Counted from the first letter of the stretch, positions 7,965 to 17,206 are shown. The stretch is DNA of 64,000 nt from CBDDKU01 sp965230375 (GCA_965230375.1 CBDDKU010000025.1:62001-126000), one strand, 5' to 3'. The notes: a model not told the origin generated them from the sequence alone. Program-made: numbers and translations.

Positions 7965-8756
7965 ATGGATATTCTAGGGTACATAGCAGCATTGATTATC
8001 GGGTTAACTCTGGGCCTTATGGGTGGTGGTGGATCTATTCTAACTGTTCCAGTGCTGGTTTATCTCATTGGGTTGAATCCGGTGATTGCCACGGCATACT
8101 CCCTATTTATTGTAGGAGCTTCATCACTGGTAGGTGTGGTTTCTTACTACAAACAAAACTTGGTGAGTATCAAGACGGCCGTGACATTCGGTCTTCCTTC
8201 TGTGGTGATGGTTTACCTGACCCGGAAGTTCATTATCCCTGCAATTCCGGAAAATGTCTTTTCCCTTGGAGATTTTACCATGTCAAAGAATGTACTGCTC
8301 ATGGTCATTTTCGCCATACTCATGGTGGTAGCTTCTGTGGGAATGATCAGGGGCAAAAAGGAAATGAAGGCCGGAAACGCTGATCAGTTAGCCTATGGAA
8401 AAATTCTGCTCGAAGGGACAGTTGTCGGGTTGTTGACAGGATTGGTTGGAGCTGGAGGTGGATTCTTGATTGTACCAGCATTGGTACTTTTTTCGGGCTT
8501 GCCCATGAAGAAGGCCGTAGGTACCTCGCTCATTATCATCTCAGCAAAGAGTTTGATTGGCTTCACAGGTGATATTTCAAACTACGAGATCGACTGGCAG
8601 TTTCTGCTCATCTTTACAGGGCTTTCTGTAGTCGGAATACTCTTGGGAACGCGGCTGGCGAAGTATGTACCAGGCGAGAAATTGAAGAAGTCCTTTGGCT
8701 GGTTCGTGCTCGTTATGGGGATTTTCATATTTATCAAGGAGCTTCTCCTTCATTGA
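7965..8756 (+). CDS. Sulfite exporter TauE/SafE family (TSUP) permease
   Basis: A 263-residue integral membrane protein with about eight transmembrane helices in two homologous halves. Each half begins with the TSUP signature: GLTLGLMGGGGSILTVP-type (residues ~14-30) and GLLTGLVGAGGGFLIVP-type (~155-171). TSUP proteins carry small sulfur- or carbon-containing anions across the inner membrane; those beside persulfide dioxygenases commonly export sulfite. An extra GTG lies five codons upstream, but the ATG at 7965 gives the natural start. It sits 54 bases after the Crp/Fnr gene and 87 before the CstB-like gene. The half-site-like TTGATCA at 7915-7920 could be a Crp/Fnr target; this is weak. Confidence 0.92.
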   Translation: MDILGYIAALIIGLTLGLMGGGGSILTVPVLVYLIGLNPVIATAYSLFIVGASSLVGVVSYYKQNLVSIKTAVTFGLPSVVMVYLTRKFIIPAIPENVFSLGDFTMSKNVLLMVIFAILMVVASVGMIRGKKEMKAGNADQLAYGKILLEGTVVGLLTGLVGAGGGFLIVPALVLFSGLPMKKAVGTSLIIISAKSLIGFTGDISNYEIDWQFLLIFTGLSVVGILLGTRLAKYVPGEKLKKSFGWFVLVMGIFIFIKELLLH

Positions 8757-8843
8757 CAGGATCGATGGCCCAATTGATAAATTGTAACCTGAGTCACTTT
8801 GAATGGCTCAGAATTCACGAAATTTGTATCAGATAAATTGATT

Positions 8844-10256
8844 ATGAAAGTAGAACAGATATATACCGGATGCCTCGCTCAGGGGGCATATTACATTGAG
8901 AGCAATGGCGAAGTAGCTATTATAGATCCATTGCGCGAAATACAACCATACTTGGATAGAGCTGAAGAAAACAAGGCTAAGATCAAGTACGTACTAGAAA
9001 CGCACTTTCACGCCGACTTCGTTTCAGGTCACATCGATCTAGCGAAGGCTACAGGTGCTCAAATCGTTTTTGGACCGAATGCAAATCCAAAGTTTGATGC
9101 TCATATTGCCACAGATGGAGAAATCCTGAATATTGGCGACGTGAAGATTAAAGTGCTCCACACTCCTGGACACACTATGGAAAGCACCACTTACCTCTTA
9201 CTAGATGAAGATGGAAAAGAAACTGCAATTTTCTCTGGCGATACCTTATTCCTTGGAGATGTTGGTCGTCCTGATTTAGCTGTGAAGTCTGATTTGACAG
9301 AGGAGCAGTTGGCTGGATACCTATTCGACTCCTTACGTACAAAAATCATGTCGCTTCCTGACGATGTGATCGTCTATCCGGCGCACGGTGCAGGATCGGC
9401 ATGTGGTAAAAACATGCGAAAGGAAACAATGGGAACCATCGGTGAAGAGAAAGCTACAAACTATGCGCTTCGCGCCGATATGACCAAGGAAGAATTTGTG
9501 AAGGAAGTAACGACTGGACTGGCTCCGCCGCCATTTTACTTCCCGAAGAATGCCGCCATGAACAAAGAAGGATACGACAGTATCGACTCCATTTTGGAAA
9601 GAGGGCTGCAAGAGCTTTCTCCAGAAGGATTTGAAGCTGCAGCCAATGAGTCTGGCGCCCTGATACTCGACACGCGAAAGCCGGGTGATTTTGCCGAAGG
9701 CTTTATCCCAAACAGCATCTTTATCGGAATTGACGGTGGGTTTGCACCTTGGGTTGGAGCTTTGATTCTCGATATCAAGCAGCCTATTTTGATTGTAGCC
9801 GATCCTGGAAGGGAAGAAGAAGTAGTAACTCGATTGGCTCGAGTGGGGTACGACCATGCCATTGGTTACCTCAAGGGCGGTTTCGCTGCTTGGAAAGAAG
9901 CTGGAAAGGAAATCGATACCATCGAAAGTATCGCGCCCGAAGAGTTCGCCACGCGATTTAACTCTTCTGACATCGATGTAGTGGATGTGAGAAAGCCGAG
10001 TGAATACGCGATCAGCCACTTAGACAAGGCTCGATTGATTTCTTTGGACAACCTGAACAATGAAATGTCAGCTTTCAATCAGGATACGAAGCACTACCTG
10101 CACTGTGCGGGTGGGTATCGCTCTATGATTGCTGCATCTATCCTGAAAGCTCGTGGTTTTGAGAATTTGGTAAATGTAGAAGGTGGTTTTGGAGCCATTG
10201 CTAATACCGATATTCCTCAAGAAGCCTATGCTGCGGGAATGAAAGAAAGTATTTAA
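8844..10256 (+). CDS. CstB-like persulfide dioxygenase with two rhodanese domains
   Basis: A 470-residue three-domain protein. Residues 1-235 are an ETHE1-type metallo-beta-lactamase fold with iron ligands His54 (THFHADF), His110 (HTPGH) and Asp133 (SGDTLF), plus His181. Residues ~255-355 are a rhodanese homology domain whose active loop reads VADPGREEE, without cysteine, so catalytically silent. Residues ~363-465 are an active-type rhodanese with Cys421 in HCAGGYRS. This matches CstB of the Staphylococcus cst operon, which oxidises low-molecular-weight persulfides to sulfite and thiosulfate. ATG 8844 is the natural start; an upstream frame extension to 8799 adds 15 unlikely residues. A near -7 match (TCACTTTG) lies about 36 bases upstream of the ATG. 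The neighbouring TSUP exporter would remove the sulfite. Confidence 0.92.
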   Translation: MKVEQIYTGCLAQGAYYIESNGEVAIIDPLREIQPYLDRAEENKAKIKYVLETHFHADFVSGHIDLAKATGAQIVFGPNANPKFDAHIATDGEILNIGDVKIKVLHTPGHTMESTTYLLLDEDGKETAIFSGDTLFLGDVGRPDLAVKSDLTEEQLAGYLFDSLRTKIMSLPDDVIVYPAHGAGSACGKNMRKETMGTIGEEKATNYALRADMTKEEFVKEVTTGLAPPPFYFPKNAAMNKEGYDSIDSILERGLQELSPEGFEAAANESGALILDTRKPGDFAEGFIPNSIFIGIDGGFAPWVGALILDIKQPILIVADPGREEEVVTRLARVGYDHAIGYLKGGFAAWKEAGKEIDTIESIAPEEFATRFNSSDIDVVDVRKPSEYAISHLDKARLISLDNLNNEMSAFNQDTKHYLHCAGGYRSMIAASILKARGFENLVNVEGGFGAIANTDIPQEAYAAGMKESI

Positions 10257-10273
10257 ACCTAAAACATCGAGAT

Positions 10274-10597
10274 ATGTCATTTTTCTCATTTGGAAAGTCT
10301 TCAGAAACGGATCTGTCACCGGCAGAATTTGAAGCAGGGATGAATCAAGAAGGTGCGCGCGTTATTGACGTTCGCTCTGATGGAGAGATTGCTCAAGGGA
10401 CTCTTCCAAACGCTGAGCACATCGATTTTTTTGACTCAAACTTCAAGTCGAATCTCGAAGCTCTGCCAAAAGAAAACACTTACTACGTATACTGCAGAAG
10501 TGGAATGCGTAGCGGAAAGGCAGTTTCCCACTTAACGAAGCTCGGTTACCAAGCCTTCAATTTGAAAGGCGGTATCATGGCGTGGGGAAGACGATAA
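10274..10597 (+). CDS. Single-domain rhodanese sulfurtransferase
   Basis: A 107-residue cytoplasmic rhodanese. The start of the fold (ARVIDVRSDGE, 28-38) and the active loop YCRSGMRSG (73-81, Cys74 as persulfide carrier) are intact, and the C-terminal 'LKGGIMAWGR' is typical. It begins 17 bases after the CstB-like gene and is followed by a strong terminator, so it closes the sulfur operon. It may supply or accept sulfane sulfur to or from the persulfide dioxygenase, or regenerate thiosulfate; substrate assignments are inference. Confidence 0.93.
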   Translation: MSFFSFGKSSETDLSPAEFEAGMNQEGARVIDVRSDGEIAQGTLPNAEHIDFFDSNFKSNLEALPKENTYYVYCRSGMRSGKAVSHLTKLGYQAFNLKGGIMAWGRR

Positions 10598-10612
10598 TAG
10601 ACTTCCAGTTCA

Positions 10613-11401
10613 TTAAAAAAGGCCTTGATTCCAAGGCCTTTTTTTGTGGAAGTCTTTCGTTAGATCGAAATTCTTGAAGAAGCTCAACTGAATGATTGGT
10701 GATTTGATATAGTCTGCCCCTCTGCTGTCATTCTGATTCATGTATGCGAGTTGAACATTCGTAGAGCTATTGAATTTATATCCTAAGCCCATGTAGAGCC
10801 AGTTTCTGGCAAACTGAGTGAACATGAGATTGTCGTCCTGAAGAATCCAAATTTCGTCGAAGATGTTGGCGATGATGGCACTGCCTTTTTCCTCGTTTAG
10901 TTTCAGCACGTCGAATGTGATGGTAAATCGGTATCGGAATCTATTACTGAATTGATACCCGAGATCAACGACTTCATCATTCTCCTGAGCAAATGACTCC
11001 ACCCAGCGGTGCTCCTCTCGAAACCTATGTTGCATGACGACTCCACCCACACGATGAAAAAGCAAGGCTTGTTCCCAAATATTATGCTCAGTATTGGCTG
11101 CGAGTTGGTTGTATGGCTCGTACGGTTCGTTCGACAGAAAAGAATATCCAAGCGAGAACTCTACATCGTTGTTGAGGTGATAGTCGATAGACGGGCGAAA
11201 AATAAATGTGGCCTGATCTGACAGGAAATCGCCTGTCCGTTCGTGGAGCTCCGTTGAGTTACTCCACTTGTCGGCAAACTTGGTTTTGGCGAAGAATAAA
11301 AACCAGGTATTCGTATTTCCATCAACTATTTCTTGGGCATGACTGTTCATTCCGTAGGCCAAGAGTATTGCTACGGAAAGGATTTTGTACATCAATCTCA
11401 T
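10613..11401 (-). CDS. DUF2490 outer-membrane beta-barrel protein
   Basis: A 262-residue protein with a signal peptide (about 1-22, ending SHAQ). The rest is alternating beta strands rich in aromatic residues, with the family hallmarks 'NTWFLFFAKTKFADKWS', 'RPSIDYHLN', 'QHRFREEHRW' and 'NRFRYRF'. DUF2490 proteins are predicted small outer-membrane barrels of unknown function. The final Phe (GLF end) suits barrel insertion. It lies 22 bases after the urocanate hydratase gene and is probably cotranscribed. The stop codon overlaps the terminator shared with the sulfur operon. Confidence 0.82.
   Translation of the reverse strand: MRLMYKILSVAILLAYGMNSHAQEIVDGNTNTWFLFFAKTKFADKWSNSTELHERTGDFLSDQATFIFRPSIDYHLNNDVEFSLGYSFLSNEPYEPYNQLAANTEHNIWEQALLFHRVGGVVMQHRFREEHRWVESFAQENDEVVDLGYQFSNRFRYRFTITFDVLKLNEEKGSAIIANIFDEIWILQDDNLMFTQFARNWLYMGLGYKFNSSTNVQLAYMNQNDSRGADYIKSPIIQLSFFKNFDLTKDFHKKRPWNQGLF
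10615..10645. terminator. Bidirectional rho-independent terminator
   Basis: AAAAAAGGCCTT (10615-10626) pairs with AAGGCCTTTTTTT (10633-10645) across a GATTCC loop. The symmetry gives a T run on both strands, so it ends both the rhodanese operon and the convergent DUF2490 gene. Confidence 0.92.
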
Positions 11402-11423
11402 TTGTCTTTTGTTTTGGCCAGAT

Positions 11424-13439
11424 TTATCGAAGGTTGTTTAGGATGTTTTCGTCGACGAGTTCTGGAATGGTAACCTTCAATTTTGGCTCGACTTCCATTG
11501 CTCGCTTTATAGCAAAGGTAGCACCTTCATTTCTAGCCCAATTTCTCCGAGCTATTCCGTTGTTTACATCCCAGTGAAGCATCGATTTTAGTCGTCGGTC
11601 AGCATCTTCCGATCCATCGAGCAGCATACCGAATCCACCATTAATAACTTCACCCCAGCCTACGCCACCACCATTGTGAAGGCTTATCCAGGTCGCTCCT
11701 CGAAAACCATCGCCCACAAAATTGTGAACCGCCATGTCGGAAGTGAATTGGGAGCCGTCGTAAATATTGCTTGTCTCACGGTAAGGCGAATCGGTTCCCG
11801 AAACGTCGTGGTGATCGCGCCCAAGAACTACAGGGCCAATTTTGCCAGCTTTGATGGCTTCATTGAATCGGGCTGCTATTTTCATTCGACCTTCAGCATC
11901 GGCATACAGAATTCGAGCTTGCGTACCCACGACCAATTTGTTTTCCTGAGCTCCGCGAATCCATTGAATATTGTCGGCCATCTGTTGCTGAATCTCAGAT
12001 GGCGATTCCTTTCTGATCTCTTCCAAAACCTCACAAGCTAGCTCATCGGTCATGGCGAGATCTTTGGGCTTACCGGAAGCACAAACCCATCTAAACGGAC
12101 CAAACCCGTAGTCAAAACACATAGGCCCCATGATATCTTGTACGTAGGATGAATACTTGAAGTCTATCCCGTTCTCGGCCATTATATCGGCTCCAGCCCG
12201 GCTGGCTTCCAGCAAGAATGCATTTCCATAATCGAAGAAGTAGGTTCCTTTAGCCGTATGTGCATTGATCGCATTAGTCTGGCGGATCAGCGACTCATGT
12301 ACCGCCTTTTTGAAACTCTCAGGATCGTCAGCCATCATTTTATTGGCTTCATCAAAAGAGAGCCCAACAGGATAATAACCACCAGCCCATGGATTGTGAA
12401 GGGATGTTTGGTCAGAGCCAAGATCCACGTAGATACCGGCTTCTAAGAACTTTTCCCAGATTTCGACTACGTTTCCAAGGTAGGCGATGGATACAACTTC
12501 TTTTTCTTCCTGCGCTTTGCGCGTTCTTGTAACTAATTCGTCAAGATCAGTGATGACTTCATCAACCCAACCTTGCTCATGTCTTTTATAAGCCGCTGCC
12601 GGGTTTACTTCACCGATCACCGTGATACAGCCCGCTATATTTCCGGCTTTTGGCTGAGCTCCACTCATTCCACCCAATCCACTGGTAAGGAATATCTTTC
12701 CAGCGAGTCCTTCACCGTCTTTCGCAATTTTCCGTCCGCCGTTGAGAACGGTGATAGTCGTTCCGTGTACAATTCCCTGCGGGCCGATATACATATACGA
12801 TCCGGCCGTCATCTGACCGTACTGCGTAACTCCGAGTGCATTAAACTTTTCCCAGTCATCTGGCTTTGAGTAATTCGGAATCATCATTCCATTGGTCACT
12901 ACTACACGTGGTGCATCCTTATGTGATGGAAAAAGCCCCATGGGATGACCGCTGTACATCACGAGTGTCTGCTCATCTGTCATTTCCGACAGGTATTTCA
13001 TGGTGAGCAGGTACTGGGCCCAGTTTTGGAAAACAGCTCCGTTTCCGCCGTAAGTAATCAACTCCTGCGGATGCTGAGCCACACGAGGATCCAAATTGTT
13101 TTGGATCATAACCATAATAGCCGCGGCTTGTTGGCTTTTGCACGGATAATCATCTATTGGACGCCCGTACATATCATACGTTGGCGTATAGCGGTACATG
13201 TAAATTCTCCCATAAGTTTTGAGCTCTTCGTAAAACTCCTTGCTCAACTCGGCGTGTTGATGCTTAGGGAAATAGCGAAGGGCATTCGCAATGGCGAGTT
13301 TCTCTTCTTCTGGACTCAGAATGGCCTTTCGCTTTGGAGCGTGGCTGTAGTCTGAGTTCAAACCCGGATGCTCTGGTAGCTCTTGGGGAATTCCTTGTTG
13401 AATAGCTTCTCTAAAATTTGTGATTGTTGCGGTTTCCAT
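11424..13439 (-). CDS. hutU: Urocanate hydratase (long form)
   Basis: A 671-residue urocanase, second enzyme of histidine degradation, converting urocanate to imidazolone propionate in the cytoplasm with tightly bound NAD+. Visible motifs: YGGNGAVFQNW (N-terminal core), SGHPMGLFPS, the NAD-binding GLGGMSGAQPKA, and GRDHHDVSGTDSPYRET near residue 560. Bacterial enzymes are often ~550 residues; this belongs to the ~670-residue class that also includes animal UROC1. The ATG at 13437-13439 is chosen because upstream in-frame residues overlap the DUF5522 gene, whose stop is one base away. No hutH, hutI or hutG lies in the window, so the rest of the pathway must be elsewhere. Confidence 0.95.
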   Translation of the reverse strand: METATITNFREAIQQGIPQELPEHPGLNSDYSHAPKRKAILSPEEEKLAIANALRYFPKHQHAELSKEFYEELKTYGRIYMYRYTPTYDMYGRPIDDYPCKSQQAAAIMVMIQNNLDPRVAQHPQELITYGGNGAVFQNWAQYLLTMKYLSEMTDEQTLVMYSGHPMGLFPSHKDAPRVVVTNGMMIPNYSKPDDWEKFNALGVTQYGQMTAGSYMYIGPQGIVHGTTITVLNGGRKIAKDGEGLAGKIFLTSGLGGMSGAQPKAGNIAGCITVIGEVNPAAAYKRHEQGWVDEVITDLDELVTRTRKAQEEKEVVSIAYLGNVVEIWEKFLEAGIYVDLGSDQTSLHNPWAGGYYPVGLSFDEANKMMADDPESFKKAVHESLIRQTNAINAHTAKGTYFFDYGNAFLLEASRAGADIMAENGIDFKYSSYVQDIMGPMCFDYGFGPFRWVCASGKPKDLAMTDELACEVLEEIRKESPSEIQQQMADNIQWIRGAQENKLVVGTQARILYADAEGRMKIAARFNEAIKAGKIGPVVLGRDHHDVSGTDSPYRETSNIYDGSQFTSDMAVHNFVGDGFRGATWISLHNGGGVGWGEVINGGFGMLLDGSEDADRRLKSMLHWDVNNGIARRNWARNEGATFAIKRAMEVEPKLKVTIPELVDENILNNLR

Positions 13440-13440
13440 G

Positions 13441-13629
13441 TTATTTCTTGACAATTCTTCCCTTCTTGGCGTTAAAGCCATAGGGACAATGTTTACATCC
13501 GTTTTGACAGCAGTAGCCTCTTTTGAGCAGGTATTTCTCCGTGAAAACGATATACCCTTCATCACTCATATAGAACTCATCTGGCTCGAGTTCTTTTCTC
13601 CTATTAAATCCACTAAAAGAATTGCTCAT
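13441..13629 (-). CDS. DUF5522 small cysteine-rich protein
   Basis: A 62-residue protein with the DUF5522 signature: 'FYMSDEGYIVFTEKYLLKRG' followed by the cluster CCQNGCKHCPYG (Cys40, 41, 45, 48), which probably binds a metal. Function is unknown; the cluster resembles a zinc or iron-sulfur knuckle. It ends one base before the urocanate hydratase ATG, so the two are translationally coupled. Nothing in the sequence ties it to histidine breakdown beyond that arrangement. Confidence 0.85.
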   Translation of the reverse strand: MSNSFSGFNRRKELEPDEFYMSDEGYIVFTEKYLLKRGYCCQNGCKHCPYGFNAKKGRIVKK

Positions 13630-13747
13630 GCGGTGACAAATTTCGACTTTTTTTGATCAATCTTGGCCTAATTGCCGAGATTTCCCCCTGTATAGTCTGG
13701 GCTTTGGCACTGTTAGGGCATCTAGAAATAGATGTAGATAAATATCG

Positions 13748-13755
13748 TATTTTCG
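13748..13755 (+). promoter_or_regulatory. Possible -7 element (TATTTTCG) for the polysaccharide cluster
   Basis: TATTTTCG differs from TAnnTTTG at one position and lies 20 bases before the methyltransferase ATG at 13776, where the first promoter of this cluster is expected. Confidence 0.35.
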
Positions 13756-13775
13756 CAGCCTAGAAAAAATCCGCT

Positions 13776-14591
13776 ATGACTGTGCCTGAGTTTTTTGTTC
13801 ATTTTGAGAATGAACTAAAAGCTAATCCAAACCTTACCAATTACCATCGCTTTATTAATGATCCAAAGCTGTATCACTTCCGTAAGTCATACCTGGAGCA
13901 GCGTATGGAGTTTGTAATGAACCAGCTCGATAAGCCTGGGTCTAAGGTTTGGGATATTGGCTGCGGATATGGTACGACTAGTATCTTGATGGCACTCAAC
14001 GGCTACGAAGTGGAAGGAACCACGCTCGAGTATTACTTCGATGAAATGAATGAGCGTGTAAAGTACTGGAGTCAATTCGGAGATCTGTCAAAGCTCAGCT
14101 TTGCCTACAAGAACATGTTTGACGACAAGCCGGAACCTGGAAGTGTTGACTTTATTGTCGCTCAGGACACCTTGCATCATCTCGAGCCATTCGATCAGGC
14201 TGTTGAAATTTTCTACGAGTCGCTTTCGCCAAAGGGGAAAATCATCGTAACCGAAGAGAATGGAAACAACATAATCTGCAACATCAAGCATTTCCGGGAG
14301 CGTGGTTTCAAGCGGATCAAAAAGTACTACGACGAGAAACTTCAAAAGGAAATTCTTTTTGGAGATGAGAATACCCGCTCTCTGAAAAAGTGGCGAGAAG
14401 AGTTTTCTATTCGGCCGTTTAAAATGGATGAGTCAAGTGTAGACTACATCAGGTACTACATGCCCGGGAAATACACTGGGAACAACACGCAGGACATCAT
14501 TGACCAAGAGCACAAACTCTGGCAGAAGAGCGCCTGGAAGCGCGAACTCATGTTTTTTGGAATGAACTTTAGTCTGATCAAGGAAGGATGA
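13776..14591 (+). CDS. Class I SAM-dependent methyltransferase
   Basis: A 271-residue cytoplasmic enzyme. SAM motif I is VWDIGCGYG (58-66), and the post-motif 'AQDTLHHLEPFDQAVEIF' (~128-145) is typical of small-molecule methyltransferases. The C-terminal third is charged and lacks an obvious second domain. It overlaps the following glycosyltransferase by four bases (ATGA) and starts a five-gene cluster for surface polysaccharide, so methylation of a sugar or lipid-linked intermediate is a reasonable inference. The acceptor cannot be read from the sequence. Confidence 0.87.
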   Translation: MTVPEFFVHFENELKANPNLTNYHRFINDPKLYHFRKSYLEQRMEFVMNQLDKPGSKVWDIGCGYGTTSILMALNGYEVEGTTLEYYFDEMNERVKYWSQFGDLSKLSFAYKNMFDDKPEPGSVDFIVAQDTLHHLEPFDQAVEIFYESLSPKGKIIVTEENGNNIICNIKHFRERGFKRIKKYYDEKLQKEILFGDENTRSLKKWREEFSIRPFKMDESSVDYIRYYMPGKYTGNNTQDIIDQEHKLWQKSAWKRELMFFGMNFSLIKEG

Positions 14592-15715
14592 GAATAGCCG
14601 TAAACACACGGTTGCTTCTTAAAGACAAGCTCGAAGGTATTGGGTGGTTTACCTATGAGACGCTCAAGCGAATTGTCGAATCACACCCTGAGCACGAGTT
14701 CATTTTCATTTTTGACAGAACGCCAAGCGAAGAATTCATTTTTGGAGAAAATGTAAAGGCTGTTGTGGCTCATCCACAGGCGCGGCACCCCATTCTTTGG
14801 TACCTGTTTTTTGAATTTGGAGTAGCTCGTGTTCTCAAGAAGTACAAACCAGATGTCTTTGTTTCCCCAGATGGATGGTTGTCTCTTAGGTCATCCTCTA
14901 AAAGTTTAGCTGTCATCCACGATTTAAACTTCGAAGCGCACCCCGAATTCCTTCCCTGGCATATTAGAAAGTATTACCACTACTTCTTTCCGCGGTTTGC
15001 ACGCAAAGCAAAGCGAATAGCGACGGTAAGCGAATTCACGAAGTCTGACTTAAATCAAAGATACGGTATCGATACTGAGAAGATTGACGTGGTTTACAAT
15101 GGAGCCAATTCTGGGTTTACACCACTTGATGCGTCAGAGATTGCTCGAGTGCGAGATCAGTTCACTAGTGGAATACCGTACTTCTTGTTTGTTGGATTAA
15201 TCCACCCGCGGAAAAACCTGGAGAATCAGCTTAAGGCATTTGAGCAGTTTAAGGAGGTAACAGGATCTGATTCCAAGTTTGTTGTTGTGGGAGCAAGGCA
15301 CTGGTGGAGCAAAGGTCTCGCTGAATTTGAAGCCAATTCCCCTGTGCGAGAGGATGTCTTGTTCTTGGGCCGCCAACCGATGGATGTGTTGCACCAGCTT
15401 TATGGCGCTGCCTTGGCGCTGAGCTATGTGAGCTTTTTTGAAGGGTTTGGAATTCCTATACTGGAGGCCTTTTACGCAGGGATTCCTGTCATCACTTCAT
15501 CAACCAGCTCGATGCCTGAAATATGTGGTGATGGAGGTATCGTGGTAGATCCATACGCTATTGGTGAAATTTCTGAGGCTATGAAAGAATTAGCCGAATC
15601 GCCTGAATTAAGAGCAGATCTGGTCGCAAAAGGTCGGGTGCAAAAGACCAAATTTGACTGGGATAAGTCTGCTGAAAAGCTCTGGGCGAGTATCGAAGCA
15701 ACGGCAAACGAATAA
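14588..15715 (+). CDS. GT4-family glycosyltransferase
   Basis: A 375-residue GT-B fold retaining glycosyltransferase. The N-terminal acceptor domain runs to ~165, with the linker 'VVYNGANSGF'. The donor domain has FVGLIHPRKNLE (~200-211) and the nucleotide-sugar-binding EGFGIPILE (EX7E, ~285-293), followed by STSSMPEICGDGG. It would add a hexose to a lipid-linked glycan at the inner face of the membrane. Translation is coupled to the methyltransferase before it, and it lies 19 bases before the flippase. Confidence 0.92.
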   Translation: MRIAVNTRLLLKDKLEGIGWFTYETLKRIVESHPEHEFIFIFDRTPSEEFIFGENVKAVVAHPQARHPILWYLFFEFGVARVLKKYKPDVFVSPDGWLSLRSSSKSLAVIHDLNFEAHPEFLPWHIRKYYHYFFPRFARKAKRIATVSEFTKSDLNQRYGIDTEKIDVVYNGANSGFTPLDASEIARVRDQFTSGIPYFLFVGLIHPRKNLENQLKAFEQFKEVTGSDSKFVVVGARHWWSKGLAEFEANSPVREDVLFLGRQPMDVLHQLYGAALALSYVSFFEGFGIPILEAFYAGIPVITSSTSSMPEICGDGGIVVDPYAIGEISEAMKELAESPELRADLVAKGRVQKTKFDWDKSAEKLWASIEATANE

Positions 15716-15734
15716 ATATTTGTAACGTTGCGCC

Positions 15735-17177
15735 ATGCACAAGAAGTTTATTTCCAATCTGGGTTTTCTCATTCTCTTGAATGTGATTATAAAGCCCGTT
15801 TATATTCTGGGAATAGACGCTCAAGTGCAGAATAGAGTGGGTGAGGAAGACTATGGGCTTTATTTCGCCATTCTCAATCTCAGTTTCATTTTCAACATCC
15901 TGATTGATTTAGGTATAAACCACTTCAACAATCGGAGCATCTCGCGAGATGAAAGGCGCCTATCAAGCCACTTCTCGAAGCTTTTAAGCCTCAAAGCCAT
16001 CTTTGCAATAGGTTATGCGCTGCTGACAGTCATTGTTGGCGTGGCATTAGGTTATGCTGAAAAAGCTCCCGAGATGCTCGCTCTGCTAGTTGCCAATCAG
16101 GTTATGGTTTCGTTTATCCTTTTCGTTCGGTCAAACCTTACTGCTACGCAGCTCTTTGTGAGAGATAGTATCGTTTCTGTGATCGATCGCGCTTTGTTGA
16201 TTCTGATCTGTGGCGCACTCTTATTCACGCAAGTAGCGGGTGGAGAATTTCGTATTGAGTGGTTTGTTTACGTACAATCAGTCGCTTACTTTATCACTTT
16301 GGTGCTGGCACTTATCTTTTTGTTTCCTAAAGCCAAGCGACTCAGGTTTGAGTTCGATAAGCGTTTTGCCCGACTCATTGTTCTCAACAGCCTACCCTAC
16401 GCCATCTTTATTTTAATGGGGTCGCTTTATAATAGACTGGATGGTCTGATGCTGGAAAATCTACTGGCCAATGGAGAATATGAAGCTGGAGTTTATGCGC
16501 AAGGCTTTCGATACTACGAAGCAGCCGGGATGTTCGCTCACCTTTTTCCCGTGATGCTTATGCCGGTTTTCGCACGGATGCTGAAAGAGAGAGAAGATTT
16601 TGAACCAATACTTAGAATGTCTACAAGGCTCTTGGTAGGCGGGAGTATTTTACTGGCAGTCTATTTTCTTTTCTTTTCTCAGGAAGTTCTGTCCTGGATT
16701 TACTTGAATGTCTCTGAAACATCGGCGCACTCATTTTCAGCAATGATGTTCGGCTTTGTTGGGCTCACCATGTTTTACACATACGGAACCTTGCTGACAG
16801 CAAATGCCAACTTGAGAGTATTGAATTTAATCGCGGGAATCAGTTTGAGTGTCAATGTGATTTTGAATTTTGTTCTCATCCCAGTTTACGGGGCATTTGG
16901 AGCAGCTATTGCCACATTAGTAACTCAACTTATAGCGGGTATTGCTCAATGGGTTGTAGCACGAAGAAAATTCCAGCTTCAAATGGATAAGGTCATGTGG
17001 AGACAGATTCTACTCTTTGTTGTGGTCTTTCCTTTTTTGGCTTGGGCTTCACAAAATCACATTGATTCAACAACTTTCAGTGCCCTAACGGCAGCAGCTT
17101 TTGGTCTCGTTTTATTTGGCTTGTCGGGTGCGATTCAGCCTAAAAAGATCATACAGCTATTCAAGTCGAAAGATTAA
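15735..17177 (+). CDS. Wzx-like polysaccharide flippase (MATE/PST superfamily)
   Basis: A 480-residue integral membrane protein with about 14 hydrophobic segments evenly spaced from residue 5 to 475 and short charged loops, the layout of Wzx/PST exporters. The opening 'NLGFLILLNVIIKPVYILGID' and the conserved 'GLYFAILNLSFIFN' suit the family. Wzx moves lipid-linked repeat units across the inner membrane. The following Wzz-like and ligase genes support that role. No catalytic residues are expected. Confidence 0.88.
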   Translation: MHKKFISNLGFLILLNVIIKPVYILGIDAQVQNRVGEEDYGLYFAILNLSFIFNILIDLGINHFNNRSISRDERRLSSHFSKLLSLKAIFAIGYALLTVIVGVALGYAEKAPEMLALLVANQVMVSFILFVRSNLTATQLFVRDSIVSVIDRALLILICGALLFTQVAGGEFRIEWFVYVQSVAYFITLVLALIFLFPKAKRLRFEFDKRFARLIVLNSLPYAIFILMGSLYNRLDGLMLENLLANGEYEAGVYAQGFRYYEAAGMFAHLFPVMLMPVFARMLKEREDFEPILRMSTRLLVGGSILLAVYFLFFSQEVLSWIYLNVSETSAHSFSAMMFGFVGLTMFYTYGTLLTANANLRVLNLIAGISLSVNVILNFVLIPVYGAFGAAIATLVTQLIAGIAQWVVARRKFQLQMDKVMWRQILLFVVVFPFLAWASQNHIDSTTFSALTAAAFGLVLFGLSGAIQPKKIIQLFKSKD

Positions 17178-17198
17178 GAATGCGGGTACTAATATTTT

Positions 17199-17206
17199 TA
17201 AATTTG
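17199..17206 (+). promoter_or_regulatory. -7 promoter element (TAAATTTG)
   Basis: Exact TAnnTTTG match in the 54-base space before the Wzz-like gene, 25 bases before its ATG. It suggests that chain-length control and ligase genes have their own promoter inside the cluster. Confidence 0.5.

Noticed and set aside
9333..10019. A 228-codon minus-strand frame inside the CstB-like gene
   Set aside because: It is antisense to well-conserved metallo-beta-lactamase and rhodanese sequence and shows no family match.
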